This document shows, in pieces, positions 40,155 to 48,342 of a stretch of 64,000 nucleotides of DNA. Positions within the stretch are counted from its first letter, which is position 1; every line of letters starts with the position of its first letter. This DNA comes from Amycolatopsis mongoliensis (GTDB lineage Bacteria; Actinomycetota; Actinomycetes; Mycobacteriales; Pseudonocardiaceae), in the NCBI RefSeq assembly GCF_030285665.1, contig NZ_CP127295.1, positions 8,742,001-8,806,000 on the forward strand, given 5' to 3'. Position numbers and translations under genes: made by a program. Under the pieces are notes generated by a model. The model searched no databases, was not told the DNA's origin, and worked only from the letters and a program-made list of their open reading frames with translations.

Positions 40155-41018
40155 GTGTACGAAAAGGACGATCCCCGGTCGGCGCTGGCCACCGCGGCCC
40201 GGCCCGACAGCGGCGCCGCGATCACCGCCGCGCAGTACCTCGACCTGCGCGCGACCCCGGTGGTGCGCGCGCAGAACGTCATCCTCATCCACACCGACGC
40301 CCGCGACGGCGACGACCTCGACAACGGCACCCTGGACGGCGAGCTGGCGATCGTCGTCACCGACGCCTCCCCCGCCTTCACGCTGCTGACCGGCGACGGC
40401 ACCACCAAGGTGGACTCCCCCGGGCTGGTCGTCGTCCCGCCGGGCGCGTCGCGGATCAGCGTCCACGGCGACGGCCCGCTGGTCAGGCTGGTCGAGGCGA
40501 CCGAACCGGCGTGGCGGGATCGTGTCGCCAACGCTGACGCGTACGCCGAGGACCACCCGCGCGTCACGCTGCTGGAACGCTGGCCGGCACCCGCCGAAGC
40601 ACGCGTCCGCTTCTACCCGCTGTCCGAGGTGCCGGACGACCCGAAGCGGTTCGGGCGGATCTTCCGCACCCGCTCGTTCATGGTGAACTTCCTGCCCCTG
40701 CAGAACGGGCCGCGCGACCCGCACAAGCTCTCCCCGCACCACCACGACGACTTCGAGCAGCTTTCGCTGGCCGTGCAGGGCGAGTACGTCCACCACATCC
40801 GCACGCCGTGGCTGCCCGACAGCACCACGTGGCGCGAGGACGAGCACGTGCGGATCGGCAGCCCGTCGGTGACGGTCATCCCGCCGCCGACCGTGCACAC
40901 GTCCGAAGCGAGCGACCCGGGCGTGAACCAGCTGATCGACATCTTCAGCCCGCCGCGCGTCGACTTCTCGGAGAAACCGGGCTGGGTTCTGAACGCCGAC
41001 GACTACCCGATGCCGTGA
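40155..41018 (+). CDS. Double-domain cupin-like protein, uncharacterised
   Basis: The 287-residue protein starts at GTG 40155 after GAAAGGA. The C-terminal half carries a cupin metal motif, SPHHHDDFEQLSLAVQGEYVHH, and a second His in PPPTVHTSE. The N-terminal half (TDARDGDDLDNGTLDGELAI, GLVVVPPGASRI) looks like a second cupin without a clear metal set. Cupins in catabolic operons act as dioxygenases, isomerases or lyases. No close family with known function is recognised. Confidence 0.7.
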   Translation: MYEKDDPRSALATAARPDSGAAITAAQYLDLRATPVVRAQNVILIHTDARDGDDLDNGTLDGELAIVVTDASPAFTLLTGDGTTKVDSPGLVVVPPGASRISVHGDGPLVRLVEATEPAWRDRVANADAYAEDHPRVTLLERWPAPAEARVRFYPLSEVPDDPKRFGRIFRTRSFMVNFLPLQNGPRDPHKLSPHHHDDFEQLSLAVQGEYVHHIRTPWLPDSTTWREDEHVRIGSPSVTVIPPPTVHTSEASDPGVNQLIDIFSPPRVDFSEKPGWVLNADDYPMP

Positions 41019-41785
41019 GCGGGCGCACCGGGGGCGGGCTGTTCACCCGCGAGGCCACACCCGTCGGCACCTGGCTGAAGATCGCCTCGGGCGAGCCCGC
41101 CGAGATCATGGCGTTCGCCGGGTTCGACTTCGTCGTGGTCGACCTCGAGCACGCGCCGCTCGACCTGCAGACGGCGTACCGGCTGATCAATACGGCGGCC
41201 GCGCTCGGCATGACGCCGATCGTGCGGGTGCCGGACAAGACGCCGTCGACGATCCAGAAGATCCTCGACGCGGGCGCGATGGGCATCCTCGTCCCGCACG
41301 TCGACACGGTCGAAGAGGCGGCGGCCGTCGGGCGGGCGTGCCGGTTCCCGCCGCACGGCGTCCGCGGCGCCGGCGGCACCAGCCGGGCCGGGGCGTGGGG
41401 GCTGCGGCCGAACGCCGAATACCTGGCGGCCGGCAACGACGACGTCCTGTGCATCCCGCAGCTGGAGAGCGTCGAGGCGATCAAGGCCGCGCCGGAGATG
41501 CTCGCACTGGACACCGTGGACGCGGTGTTCGTCGGTGCGGCGGACCTGTCGATGTCGATGGGCTCGACGCCGACGTCGCCGGACGTGCTGGACCTGATCG
41601 CCTCGGCGATCGCGGCCGCGCACGACGCCGGGAAGCGCTGCGGGCTGGCGTTCGGCGGGGTGCCGGAGAAGGCCGCGCGGGCGGTGCGGGACGGCTGCGA
41701 CTTCGTCCTGCTCAGCAACGACACGACGATGCTGGCCGAGGCCGCGCGCGGCCTGGTTCGAGCGTTCCGGGACGCGACCGCATGA
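41015..41785 (+). CDS. HpcH/HpaI-type aldolase (class II pyruvate aldolase)
   Basis: The 256-residue protein starts at GTG 41015, overlapping the cupin stop. Motifs match HpcH/HpaI: GTWLKIASGEPAEIMAFAG, the FVVVDLEHAPLD active-site Asp-Glu-His, GILVPHVDTVEEA, IPQLESVEAI (metal Glu), and VFVGAADLSMSMG (metal Asp). The family cleaves 4-hydroxy-2-keto acids to pyruvate or glyoxylate plus an aldehyde. Here it probably performs a late carbon-carbon cleavage of the pathway. Confidence 0.85.
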   Translation: MSGRTGGGLFTREATPVGTWLKIASGEPAEIMAFAGFDFVVVDLEHAPLDLQTAYRLINTAAALGMTPIVRVPDKTPSTIQKILDAGAMGILVPHVDTVEEAAAVGRACRFPPHGVRGAGGTSRAGAWGLRPNAEYLAAGNDDVLCIPQLESVEAIKAAPEMLALDTVDAVFVGAADLSMSMGSTPTSPDVLDLIASAIAAAHDAGKRCGLAFGGVPEKAARAVRDGCDFVLLSNDTTMLAEAARGLVRAFRDATA

Positions 41786-42624
41786 CGCTGTCCCTGCCGC
41801 GCACCGCGTTGTCGATCGCCGAGCTGGACGACCTGGACCATGGCGGCGTCGTGCGGTTCGTGCAGGCGCTCGAGGAGTACGGCCACCGGATGGTCTGGAT
41901 CCCCGAGGTCGCCGGGCGCGAGGCGTTCACGACGGCGGCGCTGGTCCTCGGGTCGACGTCCCGCCTGATCGTCGGCAACGGCGTCGCCCGCGCGCTCGAA
42001 CGCGTGCCGAAGTCGGCGGCGTCGGCGGCCCGCGACCTCGCCGCCGGCTACCCCGGGCGCTACGTGCTGGGGCTCGGGGTCAGCGGCGCGGTCCGCGAAC
42101 GCGGGGTCGGACCGCTCCCCTTCCTGCGCGACTACCTCGACGGCGTCGACAAGGTGGCGCACGGGGTGCCGCGGGTGCTCGGCGCGTATTCGGCCGGGAT
42201 CACCCGCCTGGCCGCCGAGCGCGCCGACGGGCTGATCACGTTCCTGGTCACGCCGGAGCACACCCGCTGGGCGCGCGAGACGGTCGGGCCGGACCTGTTC
42301 CTGTCGGTCGTCCAGTGGGCGGTGGTGGGTCACTCGCGGGCGGCGGCGCGGGAGGTCGCGCGCCGCCGGCTCGCCTACTACCTGACGCTCCCCCACCAGA
42401 TCGCGAAGCTGACCCGGCTCGGCTTCACCGACGAGGACCTCGCCCCGCCGGGGTCCGACCGCCTGCTCGACGCGCTCGTCGCCTACGGCACGCCCGGCCA
42501 GGTGCGCGAGGCGGTGCGGGCGCAGTACGACGCGGGCGCCACGCAGGTCGCCTTGAGCCTGGTCGGCCCGCTGGACGAGGCGAAGCTCGACGCCTACCGC
42601 GCACTCGCCGAAGAGGAGAACTGA
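41782..42624 (+). CDS. LLM-class flavin/F420-dependent oxidoreductase
   Basis: The 280-residue protein has the luciferase-like barrel: YGHRMVWIPEVAGREAFTTAALVLGSTSRLIVGNGV, AARDLAAGYPGRYVLGLGVS, and a C-terminal VAYGTPGQVREAVRAQYDAGATQVAL. ATG 41782 overlaps the aldolase stop. It is shorter than many LLM enzymes (about 330-350). It could be F420-dependent (common in actinomycetes) or an FMNH2 monooxygenase; sequence alone does not decide. Confidence 0.82.
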   Translation: MTLSLPRTALSIAELDDLDHGGVVRFVQALEEYGHRMVWIPEVAGREAFTTAALVLGSTSRLIVGNGVARALERVPKSAASAARDLAAGYPGRYVLGLGVSGAVRERGVGPLPFLRDYLDGVDKVAHGVPRVLGAYSAGITRLAAERADGLITFLVTPEHTRWARETVGPDLFLSVVQWAVVGHSRAAAREVARRRLAYYLTLPHQIAKLTRLGFTDEDLAPPGSDRLLDALVAYGTPGQVREAVRAQYDAGATQVALSLVGPLDEAKLDAYRALAEEEN

Positions 42625-43544
42625 TGCGCACGGCCGAAAAGGTCATCATCACCACCGCGATCACGGGCTCGGTGAACATCCCGTCGCAGAGCCCGTACCT
42701 GCCGCTGTCCGCCGACGAAGTGGCCGACGCCGCCCTGGCCGCGATCGAGGCCGGGTCGGCCATCGTGCACCTGCACGCCCGGGAGCCGGACGGGCGGCCG
42801 ACGCCCGACCCCGACGTGTTCGAGAAGATCGTCGGGCGGATCACCGCGGAGACCGACGCCGTCATCAACATCACCACCGGCGGCGCGTCCTCGATGACGA
42901 TGGACGAACGGCTCGCCGCCGCCTACCGGCTGCGGCCGGAGCTCGCGTCGATGAACATGGGGTCGATGAACTTCGTCTACTCCGGCATCGCCGACAAGGT
43001 GACGGAGTGGAAGCACGACTGGGAAAAGCCGTACGTGCTCAACACCTACTCGAAGCCGTTCGTGAACACCTTCGACAAGATCGAGCACACGCTGCGGACG
43101 CTCGGCGAGTCCGGGACGCGGTTCGAGTACGAGTGCTACGACATCGGGCACCTGTACTCGCTGGCGTACTTCGCCGAGCTCGGGCTGGCCAAACCGCCGT
43201 TGCTGATCCAGGGCGTGTTCGGCGTCCTCGGCGGGATCGGTGCCGACCACGCGAACCTGGAGCACATGGTGCGGATCGCGGACAAGCTCTTCGGCGACGA
43301 CTACGCGTTCTCGGCGTTCGCCGCCGGCCGCGACCAGATGGGCTTCGGCACGCACAGCGCGTGGCTCGGCGGGCACGTGCGGGTCGGCCTGGAAGACAGC
43401 CTGTGGATCGGCAGGGGGAAGCTCGCGGAGAGCAACGCCCAGCAGGTCCGGAAGATCCGGGCGGTGGTGGAGGATCTCGGCAAGCCCATCGCCACGCCCG
43501 CCGACGCCCGCGCGATGCTGGCACTGCGAGGAGGAGGAGCATGA
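42624..43544 (+). CDS. BKACE (DUF849) beta-keto acid cleavage enzyme
   Basis: The 306-residue protein has the BKACE zinc motif IVHLHAREPDGRPTPDPDVF, ITTGGASSMTMDERL, LASMNMGSMNF, and the C-terminal GLEDSLWIGRGKLAESNAQQV. Known BKACEs condense a beta-keto acid with acetyl-CoA to give a CoA ester and acetoacetate. The substrate-specificity pocket cannot be read by eye. It overlaps the LLM gene by one base (TGATG), with GAGGAGAA as ribosome binding site. Confidence 0.88.
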   Translation: MRTAEKVIITTAITGSVNIPSQSPYLPLSADEVADAALAAIEAGSAIVHLHAREPDGRPTPDPDVFEKIVGRITAETDAVINITTGGASSMTMDERLAAAYRLRPELASMNMGSMNFVYSGIADKVTEWKHDWEKPYVLNTYSKPFVNTFDKIEHTLRTLGESGTRFEYECYDIGHLYSLAYFAELGLAKPPLLIQGVFGVLGGIGADHANLEHMVRIADKLFGDDYAFSAFAAGRDQMGFGTHSAWLGGHVRVGLEDSLWIGRGKLAESNAQQVRKIRAVVEDLGKPIATPADARAMLALRGGGA

Positions 43545-44287
43545 GCCTGCTGACCGGAAAAGTGGTCCTGGTCGTCGGGGCCAGCTCGGGTATCGGCGCG
43601 GACGCGGCGCGGGTGTTCGCCGCCGACGGCGCTTCGGTGATGCTGGTGGCGCGGCACGAAGAGCCGCTGGCCAAGCTCGCCGCGGAGCTTTCCGACCACG
43701 ACGTCGCCTACACGACGGGCGATGTCTCGTCGGCGTCCGAGGTGGACGAGTTCGTCTCGGCGACGGTCTCGCGGTTCGGCCGCCTGGACGGCGCGTTCAA
43801 CAACGCGGCGATGGGCGGCGGCGGACGTCTCGACGAAGTGTCCGAAGAGGACTTCGACCGGATCATGGCGGTCAACGTCAAGGGCACGTGGCTGTGCCTG
43901 CGCGCGGAGGTCGCCGTGATGGAGCGCCAGGGCTCCGGGTCGATCGTGAACGTGAGCAGCATCGGCGGCGTGCGCGGGAGTTCCGGGATGGGCGCGTACC
44001 AGGCGACGAAGCACGCGGTGATCGGCCTGACCCGCACGGCCGCCCACGACTTCGGCCCGCTGGGCATCCGGGTCAACGTGATCGCCCCGGGCCCGACGGA
44101 AACGCCGATGCTGGACGAGCTGCGCCGCACGATCCCGGGCGGCGTGGAGGCCCGCATCGCGGCAACGCCGTTGCGGAAGGTGGGCACGGGCGCGGAAGTC
44201 GGCTCGACGGCGGCGTTCCTGCTGAGCGACCGGGCGAGCCACCTGAGCGGGGTGGTCCTCCCGGTCGACGGCGGCTTCACGGCGTAG
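43541..44287 (+). CDS. SDR-family oxidoreductase (FabG-like)
   Basis: The 248-residue classical SDR has cofactor motif GASSGIG, NNAAMGGG, catalytic Ser in NVSSIGGV, Tyr/Lys in YQATKHAV, and the C-terminal GVVLPVDGGFTA. The arginine in VARHEE after strand 2 suggests NADP(H). ATG 43541 overlaps the BKACE stop. It is last in the operon and probably interconverts a hydroxy and a keto intermediate, for example producing the beta-keto acid for BKACE. Confidence 0.88.
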   Translation: MSLLTGKVVLVVGASSGIGADAARVFAADGASVMLVARHEEPLAKLAAELSDHDVAYTTGDVSSASEVDEFVSATVSRFGRLDGAFNNAAMGGGGRLDEVSEEDFDRIMAVNVKGTWLCLRAEVAVMERQGSGSIVNVSSIGGVRGSSGMGAYQATKHAVIGLTRTAAHDFGPLGIRVNVIAPGPTETPMLDELRRTIPGGVEARIAATPLRKVGTGAEVGSTAAFLLSDRASHLSGVVLPVDGGFTA

Positions 44288-44290
44288 CTC

Positions 44291-44351
44291 GAAGTCCGTG
44301 AATGGCACATCGAGGGACGTAGAGTCCCTCGATGTGCCATTCACGGACTTC
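44291..44351. terminator. Perfect 28-bp hairpin ending the catabolic operon
   Basis: Arms 44291-44318 and 44324-44351 are exactly complementary over 28 bases, with a GTAGA loop. It begins three bases after the SDR stop and touches the 3' end of the truncated LLM gene on the other strand. It can act as a bidirectional terminator; its length is unusual, so a mobile-repeat origin is possible. Confidence 0.8.
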
Positions 44352-44657
44352 ACTGGTCCGCGTACGCGCGCAGCTTCTTGCGGCACGTCTCCGGGCTGCC
44401 CACGATCAGCGAGTCCTGCGCGCTCAGGACGTCGAACACCTCCTCGTCGCGCACCTGCTCGCCCTGGAGGCCGGCATGAGCTCGGGCGCGGACGACAGGC
44501 TGAACTCCCCCGCCCGGTGCTCGACCTGCCACCAGCACCCGTAGCCCAGCTCGTCGGCGAGGACGGCCTGTTCGATGGCTTGCCGGAACCGCAGCTGTTC
44601 GTGCCCTTCGGGCCAGAGCCGTGGGTTCTGGATCTCGTTGAACAGGTCGATCTTCAT
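44350..44657 (-). pseudogene. LLM oxidoreductase remnant with internal deletion
   Basis: From ATG 44657 the frame reads MKIDLFNEIQNPRLW, then GYGCWWQVEHRAGEFSLSSA, a typical LLM N-terminus of about 65 residues. Then, in a shifted frame, it reads EVFDVLSAQDSLIVGSPETC and KLRAYADQ, which belongs near the end of a ~350-residue LLM protein. Roughly 200 middle residues are missing, the frame is broken, and the C-terminus is cut at the hairpin. Not functional. Confidence 0.7.
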
Positions 44658-44772
44658 CCACGGCCTCCCACACTCCACTGAGACCCACGTCACGTCGGCG
44701 TGGCTCATCGTGCCGGGGTGCCGTCCGCCTGCCATCCTGTGCCGTCAGGAAGACAGGCGGACGGAGGCAGCC

Positions 44773-45039
44773 GTGGGCGTCATCAGCTGGATCGTGCTCG
44801 GGCTCATCGCGGGACTGATCGCGAAGGCCCTCATGCCGGGCAAGGACCCGGGCGGCTGCATCATCACGATCCTGCTCGGCATCGGCGGGGCCTTCGTCGG
44901 CGGCTGGGTCGGCAAGACCCTGTTCCACACCGACCTCGGCACCTTCTTCGACCTGCGCACCTGGGGCCTGGCGGTCCTCGGCGCGCTGATCATCCTGGTG
45001 ATCTACCGGATGGCCTTCGGCCGGAGCCGTCGCGACTGA
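44773..45039 (+). CDS. GlsB/YeaQ/YmgE-family membrane protein
   Basis: The 88-residue protein has GTG 44773 with ACGGAGG upstream. Three hydrophobic segments with glycine zippers, VISWIVLGLIAGLIAKALMP, IITILLGIGGAFVGGWVG and LAVLGALIILVIYRMAFG, match the transglycosylase-associated / YeaQ family. It sits in the cytoplasmic membrane. Family members respond to stress, mechanism unknown. It stands between decayed genes. Confidence 0.85.
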   Translation: MGVISWIVLGLIAGLIAKALMPGKDPGGCIITILLGIGGAFVGGWVGKTLFHTDLGTFFDLRTWGLAVLGALIILVIYRMAFGRSRRD

Positions 45040-45071
45040 CGGCGGTCGGTCGAGGCTGACGCCGTCCGCGC

Positions 45072-45350
45072 TCAGCGCCCGCGAAGACCGTCACACCCAG
45101 GCATCCGCCCGGCCGGCCACGCGAGGTCGTCGATGGTCAGGAAGGGTTCGCCCAGCCGCTCGACCCGGACCAGGCCGCGGGTGCGGACCAGCCGGCCCCA
45201 GACCCAGGCGACCTCCGGGTCCGCCGCCGGTCCCGCTTCGGCGCGGCCGGCGAGCGCCGCGTCCGTCATCGCGAACCGCTCTTCCCACGAGGCCGCCTCG
45301 CTCAGGCGCTCGCCGAGCCGGGCCGCGGCGGCCCCTCGAGTTCCCTCGCG
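45072..45350 (-). pseudogene. AraC-family regulator fragment
   Basis: The frame contains LGERLSEAASWEERFAMTDA, AEAGPAADPEVAWVWGRL and RTRGLVRVERL, like the linker and first DNA-binding helix of AraC-type regulators. It then diverges into unrelated sequence (GEPFLTIDDLAWPAG) and stops. The effector domain and second helix-turn-helix are missing. Confidence 0.5.
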
Positions 45351-45500
45351 GCCTACCGCGCCGTCCCGGGCGCGCGGGTCGTCCCGCTGCCCGGCGCAGG
45401 CCACTCCCCCGTGCTCGAAGATCCGCCGCGGACGGCCCAGGCGCTGCTGGCCTTCACCGGGTCGCCCACGCCGAGCAGTACGGGCCGGCCGCGCCCGTGA
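45335..45500 (+). pseudogene. Alpha/beta hydrolase C-terminal fragment
   Basis: The frame reads SSLAAYRAVPGARVVPLPG, then GAGHSPVLEDPPRTAQALLAF, a typical alpha/beta hydrolase end with catalytic His, and stops at 45498-45500. Nothing upstream in frame looks like the rest of the protein; AraC-like sequence on the other strand abuts it near 45335. It is a truncated relic. Confidence 0.5.
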
Positions 45501-45503
45501 GGG

Positions 45504-45875
45504 TCAGCCCAAGGCGACGGCCAGTTCGGCCCAGACCGTCTTGCCGGCGTCGTGCCACCACTGCCCCCACCGTCGGCTGCACGCGTCGACCAGCATCAGG
45601 CCGCGCCCGCCGCCGACGTCCGGGAGCCGCCGACGGGCCGGCCGGGAGCTGGCGTCGGTGACCTCGAACCGCAGGTGGCCCACCTCCCGGGCGAGCCGCA
45701 CCCGGACCGGGGCGGCGCCGTGGCACAGCGCGTTCGACACCAGTTCGTCGAGCACCAGCACCGCGTCGGCCAGGCTGTCCGGCGCCAGGCCGGCCAGCAG
45801 GCCCTGGGCCCACTCGCGGATCAGCGCAGGCTGGTCCGCGCCCGTGCCGAGCTCGCGCGTCGGGATCGTTCTCAC
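45504..45875 (-). CDS. Anti-sigma factor kinase, RsbW-like (HATPase_c_2)
   Basis: The 123-residue GHKL-ATPase has N-box DELVSNALCHG and G-box GGGRGLMLVDACSRRWG; the second G-box is short, as in actinobacterial RsbW-like proteins. The start is uncertain: GTG 45875 gives family length but has a crowded GGAG, and GTG 45941 is the alternative. These kinases bind a sigma factor or phosphorylate STAS antagonists. The divergent RsbQ-RsbP-STAS operon is the natural partner set. Confidence 0.78.
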   Translation of the reverse strand: MRTIPTRELGTGADQPALIREWAQGLLAGLAPDSLADAVLVLDELVSNALCHGAAPVRVRLAREVGHLRFEVTDASSRPARRRLPDVGGGRGLMLVDACSRRWGQWWHDAGKTVWAELAVALG

Positions 45876-45973
45876 ACTCCTTCGAAACCTGTGCTTGATA
45901 CCCCGATCCGGCGGTTCCCAAACAAGCGCGGCTCGGCCCACGCGGCGGGTGCCCGGATGGCAGGATGTGCCCG

Positions 45974-46774
45974 GTGAGCATGCGCACCAGGAACAACGTG
46001 GTCGTGACCGGCCGTGCGGACGGACCCACGGTCATGCTGGCCCACGGGTTCGGCTGCGACCAGAACCTGTGGCGCCTCGTCGTTCCCGAACTGTCCGAGC
46101 GGTACCGCGTGGTGCTGTTCGACCACACCGGCGCCGGGCGCTCGGACCTGTCCGCCTGGACCCCGGAGCGCTACGGCACTCTCGACGGGTACGCCGACGA
46201 CGTCCTCGCCCTGTGCCGCGAACTGGACCTGCGGGACGTCGTGCTCGTGGGGCACTCGGTCAGCGCGATGATCGCGGTACTGGCCGCCAACCGCGAGCCG
46301 GACCGGTTCGCGAAGCTGGTGCTGCTCACGCCGTCCCCGTGCTACATCGACGACGAGGACTACCGCGGCGGGTTCAGCCGCGAGGACATCGACGAGCTTC
46401 TCGAGGCGCTGGAGTCGAACTACCTGGGCTGGTCGGCGGCGATGGCGCCGGTGATCATGGGCAACCCGGACCGCCCGGAGCTGGGCGAAGAGCTCACGAA
46501 CAGCTTCTGCCGCACCGATCCCGCGATCGCGCGCGTCTTCGCCCGCGCGACCTTCCTCTCCGACAACCGCGCCGACCTGGCGGAGGTCTCCGTGCCGACG
46601 CTGGTCGTCGAGTGCGCCGGCGACGCCATCGCGCCGCCGGAGGTCGGGCGGTTCACCCACGAGCGGATCAAGGGCAGCCGCCTGGTGACGCTCGACGCGA
46701 TCGGGCACTGCCCGCAACTGAGCGCTCCCGAAGCCACCGCCGCCGCGATCACGGCGTTCGTGAGCGGCCCATGA
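45974..46774 (+). CDS. RsbQ-like alpha/beta hydrolase
   Basis: The 266-residue protein has oxyanion region AHGFGCDQNLWRLV, nucleophile Ser in LVGHSVSAMIAV, Asp in VECAGDAIAPP and His in DAIGHCPQLS. The GHSVSAM elbow and HGFGCDQ start are characteristic of RsbQ, the small-molecule-binding activator of RsbP in Bacillus energy stress. GTG 45974 is preferred (AGGATG upstream). It overlaps the RsbP-like gene by four bases, the same gene order as rsbQP. Confidence 0.82.
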   Translation: MSMRTRNNVVVTGRADGPTVMLAHGFGCDQNLWRLVVPELSERYRVVLFDHTGAGRSDLSAWTPERYGTLDGYADDVLALCRELDLRDVVLVGHSVSAMIAVLAANREPDRFAKLVLLTPSPCYIDDEDYRGGFSREDIDELLEALESNYLGWSAAMAPVIMGNPDRPELGEELTNSFCRTDPAIARVFARATFLSDNRADLAEVSVPTLVVECAGDAIAPPEVGRFTHERIKGSRLVTLDAIGHCPQLSAPEATAAAITAFVSGP

Positions 46775-47991
46775 TGTGCGAAGCGAGCGGCCGCGAGAAC
46801 GCCGACCCGGCGTTTTCGGCGCTGCTGGAGGACAGCGCGGAGGACCTCTACGAAAACGCTCCCTGCGGGTACCTTTCGACGCTGCTGGACGGCACGATCG
46901 CGAAGATCAACGCGACGCTGCTCGGCTGGCTGGGCCACGAACGCGAGGAGGTCGTCGGGCGCCGCCGGTTCTCCGACCTGCTCACCGTCGGCGGCCGGCT
47001 GTACCACGAGACGCACTTCGCGCCGTTGCTGCGCATGCAGGGCGAACTCGGCGGCGTCGCCTTCGAGATGAAGAAGGCGGGTGGCGGCCGGCTGCCGGTG
47101 CTGGTGACCTCGACGGTCAAGACCGGTTCCGACGGCGAGGCACAGCTGATCCGCACGACGGTGTTCGACGCGAGCGACCGGCGCGCCTACGAACAGGAGC
47201 TGCTGCGGGCGCGCGACGAGGCCGAACGCGAGCGCGACCGGGTGCAGCGGCTGGCGAGGACGCTGCAGCAGACGCTGCTGCCGCCCGCCCTGGCCGAAGT
47301 GCCCGGGATGCAGGTGGCGGCGTACTACCACCCCGCGTCGGCCGACCAGGTGGGCGGCGACTTCTACGACCTGTTCCCGGTCACCGGCGACACGTGGGGG
47401 TTCTTCCTCGGCGACGTCTCGGGCAAAGGCGCCCCCGCGGCGGTGGTGACGTCGCTGGCGCGCTACACGCTGCGGGCGGCCGCGGTCCACGCCCCGGACC
47501 CGACCGTCGCGCTCGGCACCCTCAACACGGTGCTCAACCAGCAGTTCCACGGCACCGACCCGCGCTACTGCACGGTCATCCACGGCCGCATCCGCCCGCA
47601 CGGGGACAGCGCGACGGTCACCCTGGCCGGCGGCGGCCACCCGCCCGCGTTGCTGATCCGGGCCGACGGGACGACGTCGTTCCTGCCGATCCAGGGCGGC
47701 CAGCTGGTCGGCGCCCTGCCCGGCGCGCGCTTCGCCGCGGTGGACGTGCGCCTGGGGGCCGGGGACACGGTGCTGCTCTACACCGACGGGCTGACCGAAG
47801 CCCGCACGCACGGCCGCGCCCGCTACAGCGAAGAGCAGCTGCGCGACGATTTGACCGGCCTGGCCCCGACCACCGCCCCGTCGGTGATCGAGGCGGTCAC
47901 CGACCTGCTGGCCGGCTTCGGCGACGGCGTCGAGGACGACACCGCCCTGCTGGCGTTCAGCATCCCCCTGCCCGGAGGCGATCAGCCATGA
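46771..47991 (+). CDS. RsbP-like PAS-PP2C serine phosphatase
   Basis: The 406-residue protein has an N-terminal PAS domain (~30-150: YENAPCGYLSTLLDGTIAKIN, FSDLLTVGGRLYHETHFAPL), a coiled coil (EQELLRARDEAERERDRVQRLARTL), and a C-terminal SpoIIE/PP2C domain with metal Asp residues in QVGGDFYDLF, FLGDVSGKGAPAA, LYTDGLTEAR and EDDTALLAF. It should dephosphorylate the STAS antagonist when the PAS/RsbQ unit senses its signal. It overlaps the STAS gene downstream by four bases. Confidence 0.88.
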   Translation: MMCEASGRENADPAFSALLEDSAEDLYENAPCGYLSTLLDGTIAKINATLLGWLGHEREEVVGRRRFSDLLTVGGRLYHETHFAPLLRMQGELGGVAFEMKKAGGGRLPVLVTSTVKTGSDGEAQLIRTTVFDASDRRAYEQELLRARDEAERERDRVQRLARTLQQTLLPPALAEVPGMQVAAYYHPASADQVGGDFYDLFPVTGDTWGFFLGDVSGKGAPAAVVTSLARYTLRAAAVHAPDPTVALGTLNTVLNQQFHGTDPRYCTVIHGRIRPHGDSATVTLAGGGHPPALLIRADGTTSFLPIQGGQLVGALPGARFAAVDVRLGAGDTVLLYTDGLTEARTHGRARYSEEQLRDDLTGLAPTTAPSVIEAVTDLLAGFGDGVEDDTALLAFSIPLPGGDQP

Positions 47992-48335
47992 CGAGCCCGT
48001 TCTCCACCTCGACGGCGTCGGCCGGGACGGGTCCGATCCTGACCGTCCGCGGCGAGCTCGACGTGGCCACCGCACCCCAGCTCCGCACCCGGATCGGCGA
48101 GCTCACCCTGGAAGCCGGGCAGCTGCTCGTGGTGGACCTGGAAGGGGTGACGTTCTGCGACTCCAGCGGCATTTCGACCCTCATCGCGGCGCGGAACGTG
48201 GCCGAGGCGGCCGAGGCGAAGGTCGCGCTGGTCGCGGTTCCCACCCGGCTCACGCGCACCCTCGCGCTGACGGGACTGGCGGACTTCTTCCCGACCTATC
48301 CGACGGCCGGGGACGCCATCTCCGCCCACGGCTGA
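47988..48335 (+). CDS. STAS anti-sigma factor antagonist (RsbV-like)
   Basis: The 115-residue STAS protein has GELDVATAPQLR, DLEGVTFCDSSGISTLIAA with the phosphorylatable serine, and a C-terminal LTGLADFFPTYPT. It is last in the RsbQ-RsbP-STAS operon (ATGA coupling, CGGAGG upstream). Dephosphorylated by RsbP, it would sequester the RsbW-like kinase and free a sigma factor. No SigB/SigF-type gene is next to it, so the target is elsewhere in the genome. Confidence 0.88.
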   Translation: MTSPFSTSTASAGTGPILTVRGELDVATAPQLRTRIGELTLEAGQLLVVDLEGVTFCDSSGISTLIAARNVAEAAEAKVALVAVPTRLTRTLALTGLADFFPTYPTAGDAISAHG

Positions 48336-48342
48336 GGTCGCG

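Noticed and set aside
40155..44287. Interpretation of the cluster as a secondary-metabolite gene cluster
   Set aside because: There is no PKS, NRPS, terpene or RiPP enzyme; the family mix, IclR regulator and symporter point to catabolism.
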